Source of the DNA: Collinsella sp. AM33-4BH
Lineage (GTDB): Bacteria; Actinomycetota; Coriobacteriia; Coriobacteriales; Coriobacteriaceae
Direction: 5' to 3'
NCBI RefSeq assembly: GCF_003469205.1
Contig: NZ_QSIN01000006.1
Location: 3,964 to 67,963 of the forward strand
Length of the DNA: 64,000 nt
A model generated the notes under the pieces. It ran no database searches and was not told the origin of the DNA. It saw nothing but the letters and a program-made list of their open reading frames with translations. Positions 46,384-54,021 of the stretch are shown in pieces. The position numbers and the translations under genes were made by a program. The number at the start of each line of letters is the position of its first letter. Within the stretch, counting starts at the first letter, position 1.

Positions 46384-48117
46384 ATGGCTACAGAAAAGTC
46401 CTCGTCGCGCCCATGGATGTCCGATGCCGCGATCTATCAGATCTATCCGCGCTCGTTTAAGGATTCGACTGGTTCGGGTCTGGGCGATATCGCGGGCATT
46501 ACCCAGCAGATGGACTATCTTGAGCAGCTGGGCATCGAGGCTATCTGGCTGAGCCCGTTTTACCCATCGCCTCTTGTCGATGGCGGCTATGATGTGGCGG
46601 ACTACTGCGATGTCGACCCACGTCTCGGCTCGCTTGACGACTTCGATGACATGATCGCTGCGGCTCATGCGCACGGCATCAAGGTCATCGTCGACATCGT
46701 GCCCAACCATTCGTCCAACCAGCACCCCTGGTTCAAAGCCGCTCTTGCCGCCGGCCCCGGATCACCCGAGCGCGCCCGTTATATCTTCCGCGATGGTCGC
46801 GGCGAGCACGGCGAGCTGCCTCCCACCAATTGGAATGCCAACTTTGGCGGCCCCGCCTGGACGCGCGTCGCGGACGGTCAGTGGTATCTGCACATGTTTA
46901 CGCCCGAGCAGCCGGACTTTGACTGGTCGTGTCCCGAGGTTCATGCGTTCTTTTGCGACGTCCTGGCGTTTTGGAGCGATCGAGGCGTCGATGGCTTTCG
47001 CATTGATGTGGCGCACGGTCTCGCCAAGGATCTCGACCGCGATGACCTCGACCGGTGGCATCTCGCCGAGGGCGATGACATGGTTGAGGACGGCACCCAT
47101 CCGCTGTGGGACCGCAACGAGGTCCATGAGATCTATCGCGAGTGGCGCCGCGTATTCGACCGTTATGATCCGCCGCGCAGCGCCGTTGCCGAGGCGTGGG
47201 TTCTGCCCGAGCGCCAGTATCTCTACGCACGCCCCAGCGAGCTTGGCCAGACATTCAACTTTGAGTTCGCCAAGGCCACTTGGACCTATGATGACATGCA
47301 CGCTGCAATCGAGAAGGGCTTGAAGGCGGCCATCGAATCCGATTCCGCCTCGACCTGGGTACTCTCCAACCACGACGTGCCGCGCGTGGCGACACGCTAT
47401 GCCCTGCCGCAAATCAAGGCGACGCGCTACCATCAGATTGCGCTCGACTGGCTCTTACGCGACGGGTCGTCTTATGACGAGGACCGTGAACTCGGCGAGC
47501 GCCGCGCGCGGGCAGCCCTTTTGCTTGAGTTGGCGCTTCCGGGCTCGGCATACGTGTATCAGGGTGAGGAGCTCGGCCTTTTTGAGGTGGCTGACATCCC
47601 GTGGGCTGCACTCGAAGATCCCACTGCGACCAATACGCACGGACCGAAGCGCGAGAAGGGGCGCGACGGCTGTCGTGTGCCCCTGCCGTGGGTGGCAGCG
47701 GACGATCCCGCGCAGGGCGGATCGTTTGGGTTTTCACCGGCGGACGCCGATGCGGCGCCCCATCTGCCACAGCCTGCATGGTTTTCCGATTACGCTGCCG
47801 ATAGGGAAGAAGCGGACCCGGCATCGATGCTTGCGTTCTATCGCGACGCCCTCTGGCTGCGGCGCAAGCTGCGCGGGTGCGCCAACGATCTTGCGTGGCT
47901 CGATCTTGACGGGTGCACCGGCCTTGCGGATGGTGCCGAGGGCGCTGAGGGCGGCGTCATCGCCTATCGCCGCGACAACGGCTGGGCGTGTGTGACGAAC
48001 TTCGGTGCAGCACCCGTGGAGCTGCCGGCGGGTAGGGTCCTGCTCACCTCATCACCGCTTGCAGATGGCAGGCTCGCGCAGGACAGCTCTGCCTGGATCA
48101 TGCTCGCTGAGTTGTAG
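46384..48117 (+). CDS. GH13 alpha-glucosidase
   Basis: A 577-residue cytoplasmic glycoside hydrolase of family 13, probably an alpha-glucosidase or oligo-1,6-glucosidase acting on short malto- or isomalto-oligosaccharides. The barrel starts at IYQIYPRSFKDS (about 18-29). The catalytic triad is in place: nucleophile Asp208 in GFRIDVA, acid/base Glu270 in AVAEAWV, and Asp331 in SNHDVPR. DIVPNHSS near 103 is conserved region I. No signal peptide. The ATG at 46384 follows AAGGGA; a long in-frame extension upstream is rejected because it covers repeats. It stands alone between tRNA clusters, with no sugar transporter next to it. Confidence 0.92.
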   Translation: MATEKSSSRPWMSDAAIYQIYPRSFKDSTGSGLGDIAGITQQMDYLEQLGIEAIWLSPFYPSPLVDGGYDVADYCDVDPRLGSLDDFDDMIAAAHAHGIKVIVDIVPNHSSNQHPWFKAALAAGPGSPERARYIFRDGRGEHGELPPTNWNANFGGPAWTRVADGQWYLHMFTPEQPDFDWSCPEVHAFFCDVLAFWSDRGVDGFRIDVAHGLAKDLDRDDLDRWHLAEGDDMVEDGTHPLWDRNEVHEIYREWRRVFDRYDPPRSAVAEAWVLPERQYLYARPSELGQTFNFEFAKATWTYDDMHAAIEKGLKAAIESDSASTWVLSNHDVPRVATRYALPQIKATRYHQIALDWLLRDGSSYDEDRELGERRARAALLLELALPGSAYVYQGEELGLFEVADIPWAALEDPTATNTHGPKREKGRDGCRVPLPWVAADDPAQGGSFGFSPADADAAPHLPQPAWFSDYAADREEADPASMLAFYRDALWLRRKLRGCANDLAWLDLDGCTGLADGAEGAEGGVIAYRRDNGWACVTNFGAAPVELPAGRVLLTSSPLADGRLAQDSSAWIMLAEL

Positions 48118-48200
48118 GGGGCCTCTTGCGGCGAGCTTGCGTTTGCCTACACCTTCCGTGGTGGCTGATGTCTTCGCGAGGTTCGCGAGGGCGTCGCAAA

Positions 48201-48247
48201 ACTTTTCAAAAAAAGTTCTTGTATTTGGGTGGATCATCCCGTATATT
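48201..48247 (+). promoter_or_regulatory. tRNA-Gly/Val promoter with upstream palindrome
   Basis: ACTTTTCAAAAAAAGT (48201-48216) precedes TTGTAT (-35, 48219-48224) and TATATT (-10, 48242-48247) at 17 bp. Third instance of this arrangement. Confidence 0.75.
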
Positions 48248-48259
48248 AAATCTTCGCAG

Positions 48260-48335
48260 GCGGACATGGCTCAGTTGGTAGAGCACAACCTTGCCAAGGT
48301 TGGGGTCGCGGGTTCGAGCCCCGTTGTCCGCTCCA
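48260..48335 (+). tRNA. tRNA-Gly (GCC), copy 3
   Basis: Identical to the copies at 45560 and 45786, including the encoded CCA (48333-48335). Only 3 bases separate it from the tRNA-Val gene, so both come from one precursor. Confidence 0.98.
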
Positions 48336-48338
48336 TTT

Positions 48339-48413
48339 GGGCGTTTAGCTCAGGGGGAGAGCGCTTCCCTGACACGGAAGAGGTCAGAAGTTCAAATCTT
48401 CTAACGCCCACCA
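48339..48413 (+). tRNA. tRNA-Val (GAC)
   Basis: Acceptor GGGCGTT (48339-48345) with AACGCCC (48403-48409), anticodon arm CTTCC-CTGACAC-GGAAG giving anticodon GAC, T-arm AGTTCAAATCT. Encoded CCA at 48411-48413. Confidence 0.97.
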
Positions 48414-48421
48414 AATGTTCG

Positions 48422-48457
48422 CAGCTCAGAGGCTATGTCCTCTGGGCTGTTTTGTTT
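48422..48457 (+). terminator. tRNA-Gly/Val terminator
   Basis: CAGCTCAGAGG pairs with CCTCTGGGCTG (one G-U), followed by TTTTGTTTT. Confidence 0.85.
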
Positions 48458-48773
48458 TGCCACCAAGCACGCCGCCAAATAAGCCGCCAAATATTGATCC
48501 AAGGTCTGTACGCGATGGTCTTCGCATCCCGTGGGGGCGCCGGCAGATTGCATGTGTCCTGGTCCATCGTGACCGCAACATGTTGGTCAAGCATAATCTT
48601 TTGGATTCTTTTGGCGTGAGCGGCTTGGTTTTGGTAGGATTTGTCAGCGGCTTGACTAAGGGGGTTTTATAACTGCCATGCAGGTAGCCGTGTTGGTAAC
48701 GTTTTACCGACTTGTCAAATACCCCTCATTTTTAATGCGTCTGCAAAATGACCAATTGCTTTGACCTGCTGAA
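48458..48773. other. intergenic region without recognised gene
   Basis: About 315 bp between the tRNA-Val terminator and the nrdD promoter. Frames here are short and without ribosome sites. The only feature noted is an imperfect inverted repeat GGTAA-CGTT-TTACC at 48695-48708, which could be a regulator site. Confidence 0.5.
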
Positions 48774-48821
48774 ACACTATATGTTGTGTTTGACCTAAAA
48801 AAAGAATACAGGATATAGATG
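48774..48821 (+). promoter_or_regulatory. nrdD promoter with NrdR-like boxes
   Basis: ACACTATATGTTGTGT (48774-48789) matches the NrdR box ACACWATATATWGTGT at 15 of 16 positions. It abuts TTGACC (-35, 48790-48795); TATAGA (-10, 48814-48819) follows at 18 bp. A weaker second box (48806-48821) starts 32 bp after the first, the usual three-turn spacing, and covers the -10. NrdR is the ATP/dATP-sensing repressor of ribonucleotide reductase genes. Confidence 0.8.
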
Positions 48822-48952
48822 CTTCTTTGTCGTATGATAGATGGCGGACAGAGAACGAAGACCTTAACTGCCTCTTTTGAACGTGTCCTTGAACCGCTTG
48901 ATTGGCTCTAGGGAATGTCCGCATGGAGGCTTATGGTTTATCGAGAACACAG

Positions 48953-49018
48953 ATTGCGCGACGGCGCCGCAAGGCAGGGGCAGGCCCTGCCGGGCATCGT
49001 TTGGCTCTGAAGCGCAAT
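48953..49018 (+). promoter_or_regulatory. structured part of the nrdD leader
   Basis: In the roughly 220-nt leader, ATTGCGC (48953-48959) can pair with GCGCAAT (49012-49018), enclosing GGCAGGG/CCCTGCC (48973-48979 with 48985-48991). It ends 29 bases before the nrdD start. No known riboswitch class was recognised. Confidence 0.4.
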
Positions 49019-49047
49019 GAGGCTACGACGCGAAAGAAGGCAAGAGG

Positions 49048-51270
49048 ATGAAGATCATCAAGCGCAGCGGCACCGAGGTTGTCTTTGACATCGATAAGAT
49101 CGTCAATGCCATCCGCGCCGCAAACTTGGAGGTCGAGGAGAGCTCTCGTCTTACCGACCGCCAGGTGGTTTATGCGGCGCAAAACGTCGCCGAGGCATGC
49201 GAGAACGCGGGCCACACCGTTTCGGTCGAGGAGATCCAGGATTTGGTCGAGGACGAGATCATGCGTCTCGACTGCTACGAGGTCGCCCGCCACTACATCA
49301 TCTATCGCTATGTTCAGAGCCTGAAGCGCCAGAAGAACACGACCGACGACAAGATTCTGTCGCTGATCGAGTGCAATAACGAAGAGGTCAAGCAGGAGAA
49401 CTCTAACAAGAACCCGACCGTCAATTCCGTCCAGCGCGACTATATGGCCGGCGAGATTTCAAAGGATCTGACTCAGCGTGTGCTGCTGCCCCAGGAGATC
49501 GTGGATGCCCACAATGAGGGCCTGATCCACTTCCACGATTCTGACTACTTTGCCCAGCACATGCATAACTGCGACCTGGTGAACCTGGAGGACATGCTCC
49601 AGAACGGCACCGTTATCTCGGGCACGCTGATCGAGAAGCCGCACAGCTTCTCGACTGCCTGCAACATCGCGACGCAGATTATCGCCCAGGTTGCTTCCTC
49701 CCAGTACGGCGGCCAGTCTATTTCGCTGACCCATCTCGCCCCCTTTGTTGAGGTGAGCCGTCAAAAGATTCGCGGCGAGGTTGCCCGCGAGCTCGAGGAG
49801 CTCGGTGTTTCGGCATCTCCCGAAAAGGTCCGCGAGGTTGTTGAGGACCGCCTGCGTGACGAGATCCGTCGCGGCGTCCAGACGATTCAGTATCAGGTCG
49901 TGACCCTTATGACCACGAATGGCCAGGCGCCGTTCGTGACGGTCTTTATGTATCTCAATGAGGCCCGTACGCCCCAGGAGAAGCACGACCTTGCCATGAT
50001 TGTGGAGGAGACGCTTCGTCAGCGCTATGAGGGCGTTAAGAACGAAGCCGGCGTGTGGATCACCCCGGCATTCCCCAAGCTCATCTACGTGCTCGAGGAC
50101 GATAACATTCGCGAGGATTCGCCGTACTTCTATCTGACCAAGCTCGCCGCCAAGTGCACCGCCAAGCGCATGGTGCCCGACTACATCTCCGAGAAGAAGA
50201 TGCGCGAGCTTAAGCTGTCTAAGGGCGAGACTGCCGGCAACGGCGATTGCTACACCTGCATGGGTTGCCGCAGTTTCCTGACGCCCGACCGTTCGGGCAA
50301 CGGCTTTAACAATGTCGCCAACGCGCTGAACTATGACCCGACCAAGCCTAAGTACTACGGTCGCTTTAACCAGGGTGTTGTGACCATCAACCTGCCCGAT
50401 GTCGCGCTGAGCTCGCATCAGGACATGGATAAGTTCTGGAAGATCTTCGACGAGCGCCTTGAGCTGTGCCATCGTGCCCTGCTGTGCCGTCATGAGCGCC
50501 TGATGGGCACGCTTTCGGATGCCGCGCCGATTCTTTGGCAGTACGGCGCCCTGGCGCGTCTGAAGAAGGGCGAGACGATCGACAAGCTGCTCGTGGGCGG
50601 CTATTCCACCATCAGCCTGGGCTATGCCGGCCTGTATGAGTGCGTCAAGTACATGACGGGTCACAGCCACACCGAGAAGGAGGGCACGCCGTTCGCCATG
50701 GCCGTCATGCAGCGCATGAACGACAGGTGCGCGGAGTGGAAGGCCGAAAGTGATATCGATTTCTCGCTGTACGGTACGCCGTTGGAGTCGACGACCTACA
50801 AGTTCGCCAAGTGCCTGCAGCGTCGTTTTGGCATTATCCCGGGCGTGACGGACAAGGGCTACATTACTAACAGCTATCACGTCCATGTGTCCGAGGAGAT
50901 CGATGCCTTCGACAAACTTAAGTTTGAAGGCATGTTCCAGCAGCTTTCGCCGGGCGGTGCTATCTCCTACGTTGAGGTTCCCAACATGCAGGACAACCTC
51001 AAGGCTGTCATTCGCGTGATGCAGTACATCTACGACAACATCATGTACGCCGAGCTCAACACCAAGAGCGATTACTGCCAGGTGTGCGGCTACGATGGCG
51101 AGATCAAGATTGTCGAGGATGACGGCAAGCTGGTGTGGGAGTGCCCCAGCTGCGGCAACCGCGACCAGGAGAAGATGAACGTCGCTCGTCGTACGTGCGG
51201 CTACATCGGTACCCAGTTCTGGAACCAGGGTCGAACCGAGGAGATCCGCGACCGCGTGCTGCATCTCTAA
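49048..51270 (+). CDS. nrdD: anaerobic ribonucleoside-triphosphate reductase
   Basis: Class III ribonucleotide reductase, 740 residues, which makes deoxynucleotides without oxygen using a glycyl radical. An N-terminal ATP-cone (about 1-95, opening KIIKRSGTEVVFD) gives allosteric control by ATP/dATP. The barrel follows, with HFHDSDYF near 165 and CNIATQI near 204. Near the C terminus are the zinc-site pairs CQVC and CPSC, and the radical glycine in RTCGYIG (Gly718). The ATG at 49048 is preceded by an AAGAAGGCAAGAGG purine-rich site. nrdG, its activase, follows after 426 bases containing two long palindromes. Expression is probably under NrdR control. Confidence 0.97.
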   Translation: MKIIKRSGTEVVFDIDKIVNAIRAANLEVEESSRLTDRQVVYAAQNVAEACENAGHTVSVEEIQDLVEDEIMRLDCYEVARHYIIYRYVQSLKRQKNTTDDKILSLIECNNEEVKQENSNKNPTVNSVQRDYMAGEISKDLTQRVLLPQEIVDAHNEGLIHFHDSDYFAQHMHNCDLVNLEDMLQNGTVISGTLIEKPHSFSTACNIATQIIAQVASSQYGGQSISLTHLAPFVEVSRQKIRGEVARELEELGVSASPEKVREVVEDRLRDEIRRGVQTIQYQVVTLMTTNGQAPFVTVFMYLNEARTPQEKHDLAMIVEETLRQRYEGVKNEAGVWITPAFPKLIYVLEDDNIREDSPYFYLTKLAAKCTAKRMVPDYISEKKMRELKLSKGETAGNGDCYTCMGCRSFLTPDRSGNGFNNVANALNYDPTKPKYYGRFNQGVVTINLPDVALSSHQDMDKFWKIFDERLELCHRALLCRHERLMGTLSDAAPILWQYGALARLKKGETIDKLLVGGYSTISLGYAGLYECVKYMTGHSHTEKEGTPFAMAVMQRMNDRCAEWKAESDIDFSLYGTPLESTTYKFAKCLQRRFGIIPGVTDKGYITNSYHVHVSEEIDAFDKLKFEGMFQQLSPGGAISYVEVPNMQDNLKAVIRVMQYIYDNIMYAELNTKSDYCQVCGYDGEIKIVEDDGKLVWECPSCGNRDQEKMNVARRTCGYIGTQFWNQGRTEEIRDRVLHL

Positions 51271-51281
51271 TAACCATCCCA

Positions 51282-51419
51282 GGCCGCCCCGTAGCGAGGC
51301 CCCGGACCTTTACTCGCTATTTCGGACAGTCCTGGCTCACGACGGAGGCGCCACTGGCGCCTCCTGTTCGTGCGGAACTCATATCGAGCAAAGGTCCGGG
51401 GCCTCGCTACAGGGCAGCC
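51282..51419. repeat. 138-bp palindrome, family I (element C)
   Basis: Arms of about 35 bp: 51291-51316 pairs with 51385-51410 at 25 of 26 positions and extends outward (GGCCGCCCC with AGGGCAGCC, with wobble and mismatch). An inner stem GGAGGCGCC/GGCGCCTCC lies at 51344-51364. Loop strands contain GTCCT (51329-51333) and TGCGGAA (51371-51377), the same two motifs as in element A. It starts 12 bases after the nrdD stop. Confidence 0.8.
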
Positions 51420-51597
51420 AAGTTGATGTAGCTGAGATGCAGCGCGCAGTCTGCTCACTCCTCGAAGTTCTTAGCGGAAATAAGTCGAGTTGCAGCTGCG
51501 ATTTACTTGCGATGGTGGTTGAGCCGCAACCCAGTTTTTATTGGACCTCGAACCCTATGCTCGATGTTCGCTTCGTTCATTGAGTTACCCTTTGCAT
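51420..51597. other. spacer between two palindromes, no gene seen
   Basis: About 180 bp between the palindromes in the nrdD-nrdG gap. I see no ribosome site, strong hairpin or promoter here. Confidence 0.5.
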
Positions 51598-51681
51598 GAG
51601 GCCGGGACATATCGTCCCGCCCGCAGTTTCGCAGGCCGCAGGCCGAGAATGTTTGAGGACGGGATGATATGTCCCGGCCTC
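51598..51681. repeat. 84-bp palindrome, family I (element D)
   Basis: Arms of 22 bp (51598-51619 with 51660-51681) match at 21 positions. Loop strands are CCCGCAG (51620-51626) and ATGTTTGAGGAC (51649-51660), matching those of element B. The right arm ends 15 bases before the nrdG start; the ribosome site GGGAGA overlaps its outer edge. Confidence 0.85.
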
Positions 51682-51696
51682 CCGGGAGAGTTACCT

Positions 51697-52278
51697 ATGA
51701 ACTACGCGAACATTAAGTATTTCGACATTGCTGATGGAGAAGGCGTTCGTACTTCTCTGTTTGTAAGCGGGTGCCGTCGTGGCTGCAAGAATTGCTTTAA
51801 CTCCGTCGCGTGGGACTTTGCTGCGGGCGAGCCCTTTGATCGTGCCGTCGAGGACAAGATTATCGAGAGCCTCGATCATCCCTTTATTGACGGCCTGACG
51901 ATTCTGGGCGGAGAGCCCATGGAGCCCGAGAACCAGGCGGGGCTCGTTGAGTTTGTCGAGCGTGTTCGTGCCGCTTATCCTGCGGGGTCAGGAAAGACCA
52001 TTTGGTGTTTTACCGGCGACGTGCTCGAGGAGCTTATGCCGGGTGGTCGTCACCATACCGAGGTCACGGACCGTATCCTTGCCTGCCTCGACATGTTGGT
52101 GGATGGCCCGTTTGTTCAGGATCTTTATGATATCTCGTTGCGCTTTAGGGGCTCGAGTAACCAGCGTGTGATCGATATGAACGCTACGCGCGACCGCGCC
52201 GTGCGTGAGGGCGTTGCGCTTTGCGACGCTGTGGAGCTTTGGCGGGACGATCCAGTCTATTCGACCCATACTATGTAG
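51697..52278 (+). CDS. nrdG: anaerobic ribonucleotide reductase activase
   Basis: A 193-residue radical-SAM activase that installs the glycyl radical on NrdD. The cluster motif CRRGCKNC (Cys26, Cys30, Cys33) fits CxxxCxxC, preceded by GEGVRTSLFVSG; TILGGEPM near 70 is the SAM-binding GGE-type motif. The ATG at 51697 is preceded by GGGAGAG at the edge of the palindrome; the longer in-frame version would read through the palindrome and has no ribosome site. Length is in the normal range (150-200). Hairpin formation in the mRNA could hold the ribosome site near a stem and limit translation. Confidence 0.95.
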   Translation: MNYANIKYFDIADGEGVRTSLFVSGCRRGCKNCFNSVAWDFAAGEPFDRAVEDKIIESLDHPFIDGLTILGGEPMEPENQAGLVEFVERVRAAYPAGSGKTIWCFTGDVLEELMPGGRHHTEVTDRILACLDMLVDGPFVQDLYDISLRFRGSSNQRVIDMNATRDRAVREGVALCDAVELWRDDPVYSTHTM

Positions 52279-52344
52279 CTTGTGGTCGATGCCGGAGGGC
52301 GTGGTACCATAGCGCGAACGTGAAATCGGAAAAGTGAGGCCCAG

Positions 52345-52902
52345 ATGGTCGATCAGGAAAAAGTCGAGGCCGCCATTAAGCTGTTGCTTGAGGGCATAGG
52401 CGAGGACCCAACTCGTGAGGGCCTGCTGGAGACCCCGGCGCGCGTTGCCCGTATGTATGGTGAGATCGCCGGCGGCATGGACCAGAGTGCCGAGGAGCAC
52501 CTGTCCAAAACCTTTGCCGTCGCTTCGAACGATTTGGTTATCGAGCGCGACATTACGTTCTACTCGCTGTGCGAACATCATCTGCTGCCGTTTTATGGCA
52601 AGGCCGCCATTGGTTATATCCCTAACGGTCGGGTGGCTGGGCTTTCCAAGCTCGCCCGCACGGTTGAGGTTTATGCCCGCCGTCTTCAGCTGCAGGAGCA
52701 ACTGTGCACACAGGTTGCCGATGCCCTCATGGATTATCTCGCTCCCCAGGGAGCGATTGTGTTGATGGAGGCCGAGCATATGTGCATGACGATGCGTGGC
52801 GTGCAAAAGCCCGGCACCAAGACCGTGACGCTTGCTCGCCGCGGCGTCTTTGAGACCGATCCCGCGCTCGAGGAGCGTTTCTTTAGGATGCTGGGCCGCT
52901 AA
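52345..52902 (+). CDS. folE: GTP cyclohydrolase I
   Basis: A 185-residue enzyme that converts GTP to dihydroneopterin triphosphate, the first step of folate synthesis. Zinc ligands Cys76 and His79 lie in [10 protein letters not shown], and Cys147 in [13 protein letters not shown], which is the family signature; VAGLSKLAR near 98-106 binds substrate. [18 protein letters not shown] (21-38) is the conserved N-terminal part. The ATG at 52345 follows GTGAGG. It leads a small operon with the HD hydrolase (2 bases later) and folB. folP and folK are not in the window. Confidence 0.98.
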   Translation: MVDQEKVEAAIKLLLEGIGEDPTREGLLETPARVARMYGEIAGGMDQSAEEHLSKTFAVASNDLVIERDITFYSLCEHHLLPFYGKAAIGYIPNGRVAGLSKLARTVEVYARRLQLQEQLCTQVADALMDYLAPQGAIVLMEAEHMCMTMRGVQKPGTKTVTLARRGVFETDPALEERFFRMLGR

Positions 52903-52904
52903 CC

Positions 52905-53486
52905 ATGAGAGTCGTCAACGACTTTACATCGAAGACCGATGAGGGGACGTCGCGTCGCGGCTTTATGGCTTCGGGCCTGGCCCCCTTTGGTGCCATGCCT
53001 CGCATTGATTACATTTGTGCCAACGGGCTGTTCCGGCGGCACCTGGGCAACATCGTACAGTTGGAATCGGGGCGCATCTTCTGCCGCCACGGTATTGACC
53101 ATCTGCTCGATGTCGCTCGCATTATGTGGATCAAGAATCTCGAGGAGCAGCTCGAATTTGACCGCGAGGTCATCTACGCCACGGCACTTCTTCACGATAT
53201 CGGCAAAGATGAACAGTATGAATCGGGTATATCCCATGATGTTGCAAGCGAACGCGTCGCTGATGCGATTCTCGGCGGCATGCCCGATGATGTGGCGTTT
53301 GAGCCGGCCGATGCCGCAGCCATTAAGACGGCCATTCTGGGCCATCGAAAGCTGCGCGTGAACAGCCAACCGCTTGAGCGTCTGCTCTATGCGGCCGACA
53401 AAGCGTCGCGCGCCTGCTTTGCATGCCCCGCGCGCAATGCTTGCAACTGGAGCGATGATAAAAAGAACCTGTCGATTCGCGTGTAG
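52905..53486 (+). CDS. HD-domain phosphohydrolase in the folate operon
   Basis: A 193-residue HD-superfamily metal-dependent phosphohydrolase. The HD doublet is in LLHDIGKD (His97, Asp98), with upstream His residues in RHGIDHL (62-66) and a further His in ISHDVA near 110. The C terminus has closely spaced cysteines, ACFACPARNACNW, an unusual feature that could bind a metal. It lies between folE and folB, so it may act on a pterin phosphate; the pathway needs an enzyme to remove pyrophosphate from dihydroneopterin triphosphate, and no Nudix FolQ is visible here. That assignment is inference. The ATG overlaps nothing and starts 2 bases after folE. Confidence 0.75.
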   Translation: MRVVNDFTSKTDEGTSRRGFMASGLAPFGAMPRIDYICANGLFRRHLGNIVQLESGRIFCRHGIDHLLDVARIMWIKNLEEQLEFDREVIYATALLHDIGKDEQYESGISHDVASERVADAILGGMPDDVAFEPADAAAIKTAILGHRKLRVNSQPLERLLYAADKASRACFACPARNACNWSDDKKNLSIRV

Positions 53487-53529
53487 TTAGTTTGCGCGGT
53501 TGGGGTTCAAAACGAAGGAGACGATCGCG

Positions 53530-54015
53530 TTGAGTAACAAAAAACTGCCCGAGAATGCAACCAAGACTGAAGGTGCTGAGCTCGCCCGCCGTGGAAGGGG
53601 CGAAATATCCACCGCAACGGCGGTGCCTCACGTGAGCTATGATGATCTGCGCCATGCCGATCGTATTGTCATTGACGGCCTTGAGGTTTTTGCCAACCAT
53701 GGCGTGTATCCCGAGGAGAACGCGCTGGGTCAGAAGTTCATCGTGTCCCTGGTGCTCTATGCCGACCTGCGTGCAGCGGGGGAGCACGATAGCCTGGATG
53801 CCTCGATTGACTACGGCTCGGTGTGCCATGATGTCGATGGCTATCTGCGCGAGCATACGTTTAAGCTCATCGAGGCGGCAGCCGAGGGGACAGCCCAGAT
53901 GCTGCTGCGTCGTTACCCTCTGCTGCTTGGCGTGCGCGTTAAGCTCGATAAGCCTTGGGCGCCCGTCGGTCTTCCCCTGGCAAGCTGCGGTGTCGAGATC
54001 GAGCGCGTGCGCTAA
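53530..54015 (+). CDS. folB: dihydroneopterin aldolase
   Basis: A 161-residue protein whose core (residues about 44-161) is dihydroneopterin aldolase, which cleaves dihydroneopterin to 6-hydroxymethyl-dihydropterin. Signatures: IDGLEVFANHGVYPEE (48-63), the SIDYGSV segment near 96 and the catalytic-lysine-containing KLDKPWAP near 140. The first 43 residues are a hydrophilic extension not found in typical 120-residue FolB. The start is a TTG at 53530 with GAAGGAG nine bases upstream; an in-frame ATG at 53500 lacks such a site. Third gene of the folate cluster. Confidence 0.92.
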   Translation: MSNKKLPENATKTEGAELARRGRGEISTATAVPHVSYDDLRHADRIVIDGLEVFANHGVYPEENALGQKFIVSLVLYADLRAAGEHDSLDASIDYGSVCHDVDGYLREHTFKLIEAAAEGTAQMLLRRYPLLLGVRVKLDKPWAPVGLPLASCGVEIERVR

Positions 54016-54021
54016 CTGGCC

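Noticed and set aside
45566..46552. 328-codon plus-strand frame across the tRNA-Gly/Cys cluster and into the alpha-glucosidase gene
   Set aside because: It reads through tRNA genes, terminators and repeats, and its end is out of frame with GH13.
48415..48672. 85-codon plus-strand frame after tRNA-Val
   Set aside because: It begins within the tRNA terminator, lacks a ribosome site and resembles nothing.
48458..49047. Adenosylcobalamin or other riboswitch upstream of nrdD
   Set aside because: I could not find the conserved elements of any riboswitch class; the NrdR boxes explain regulation better.
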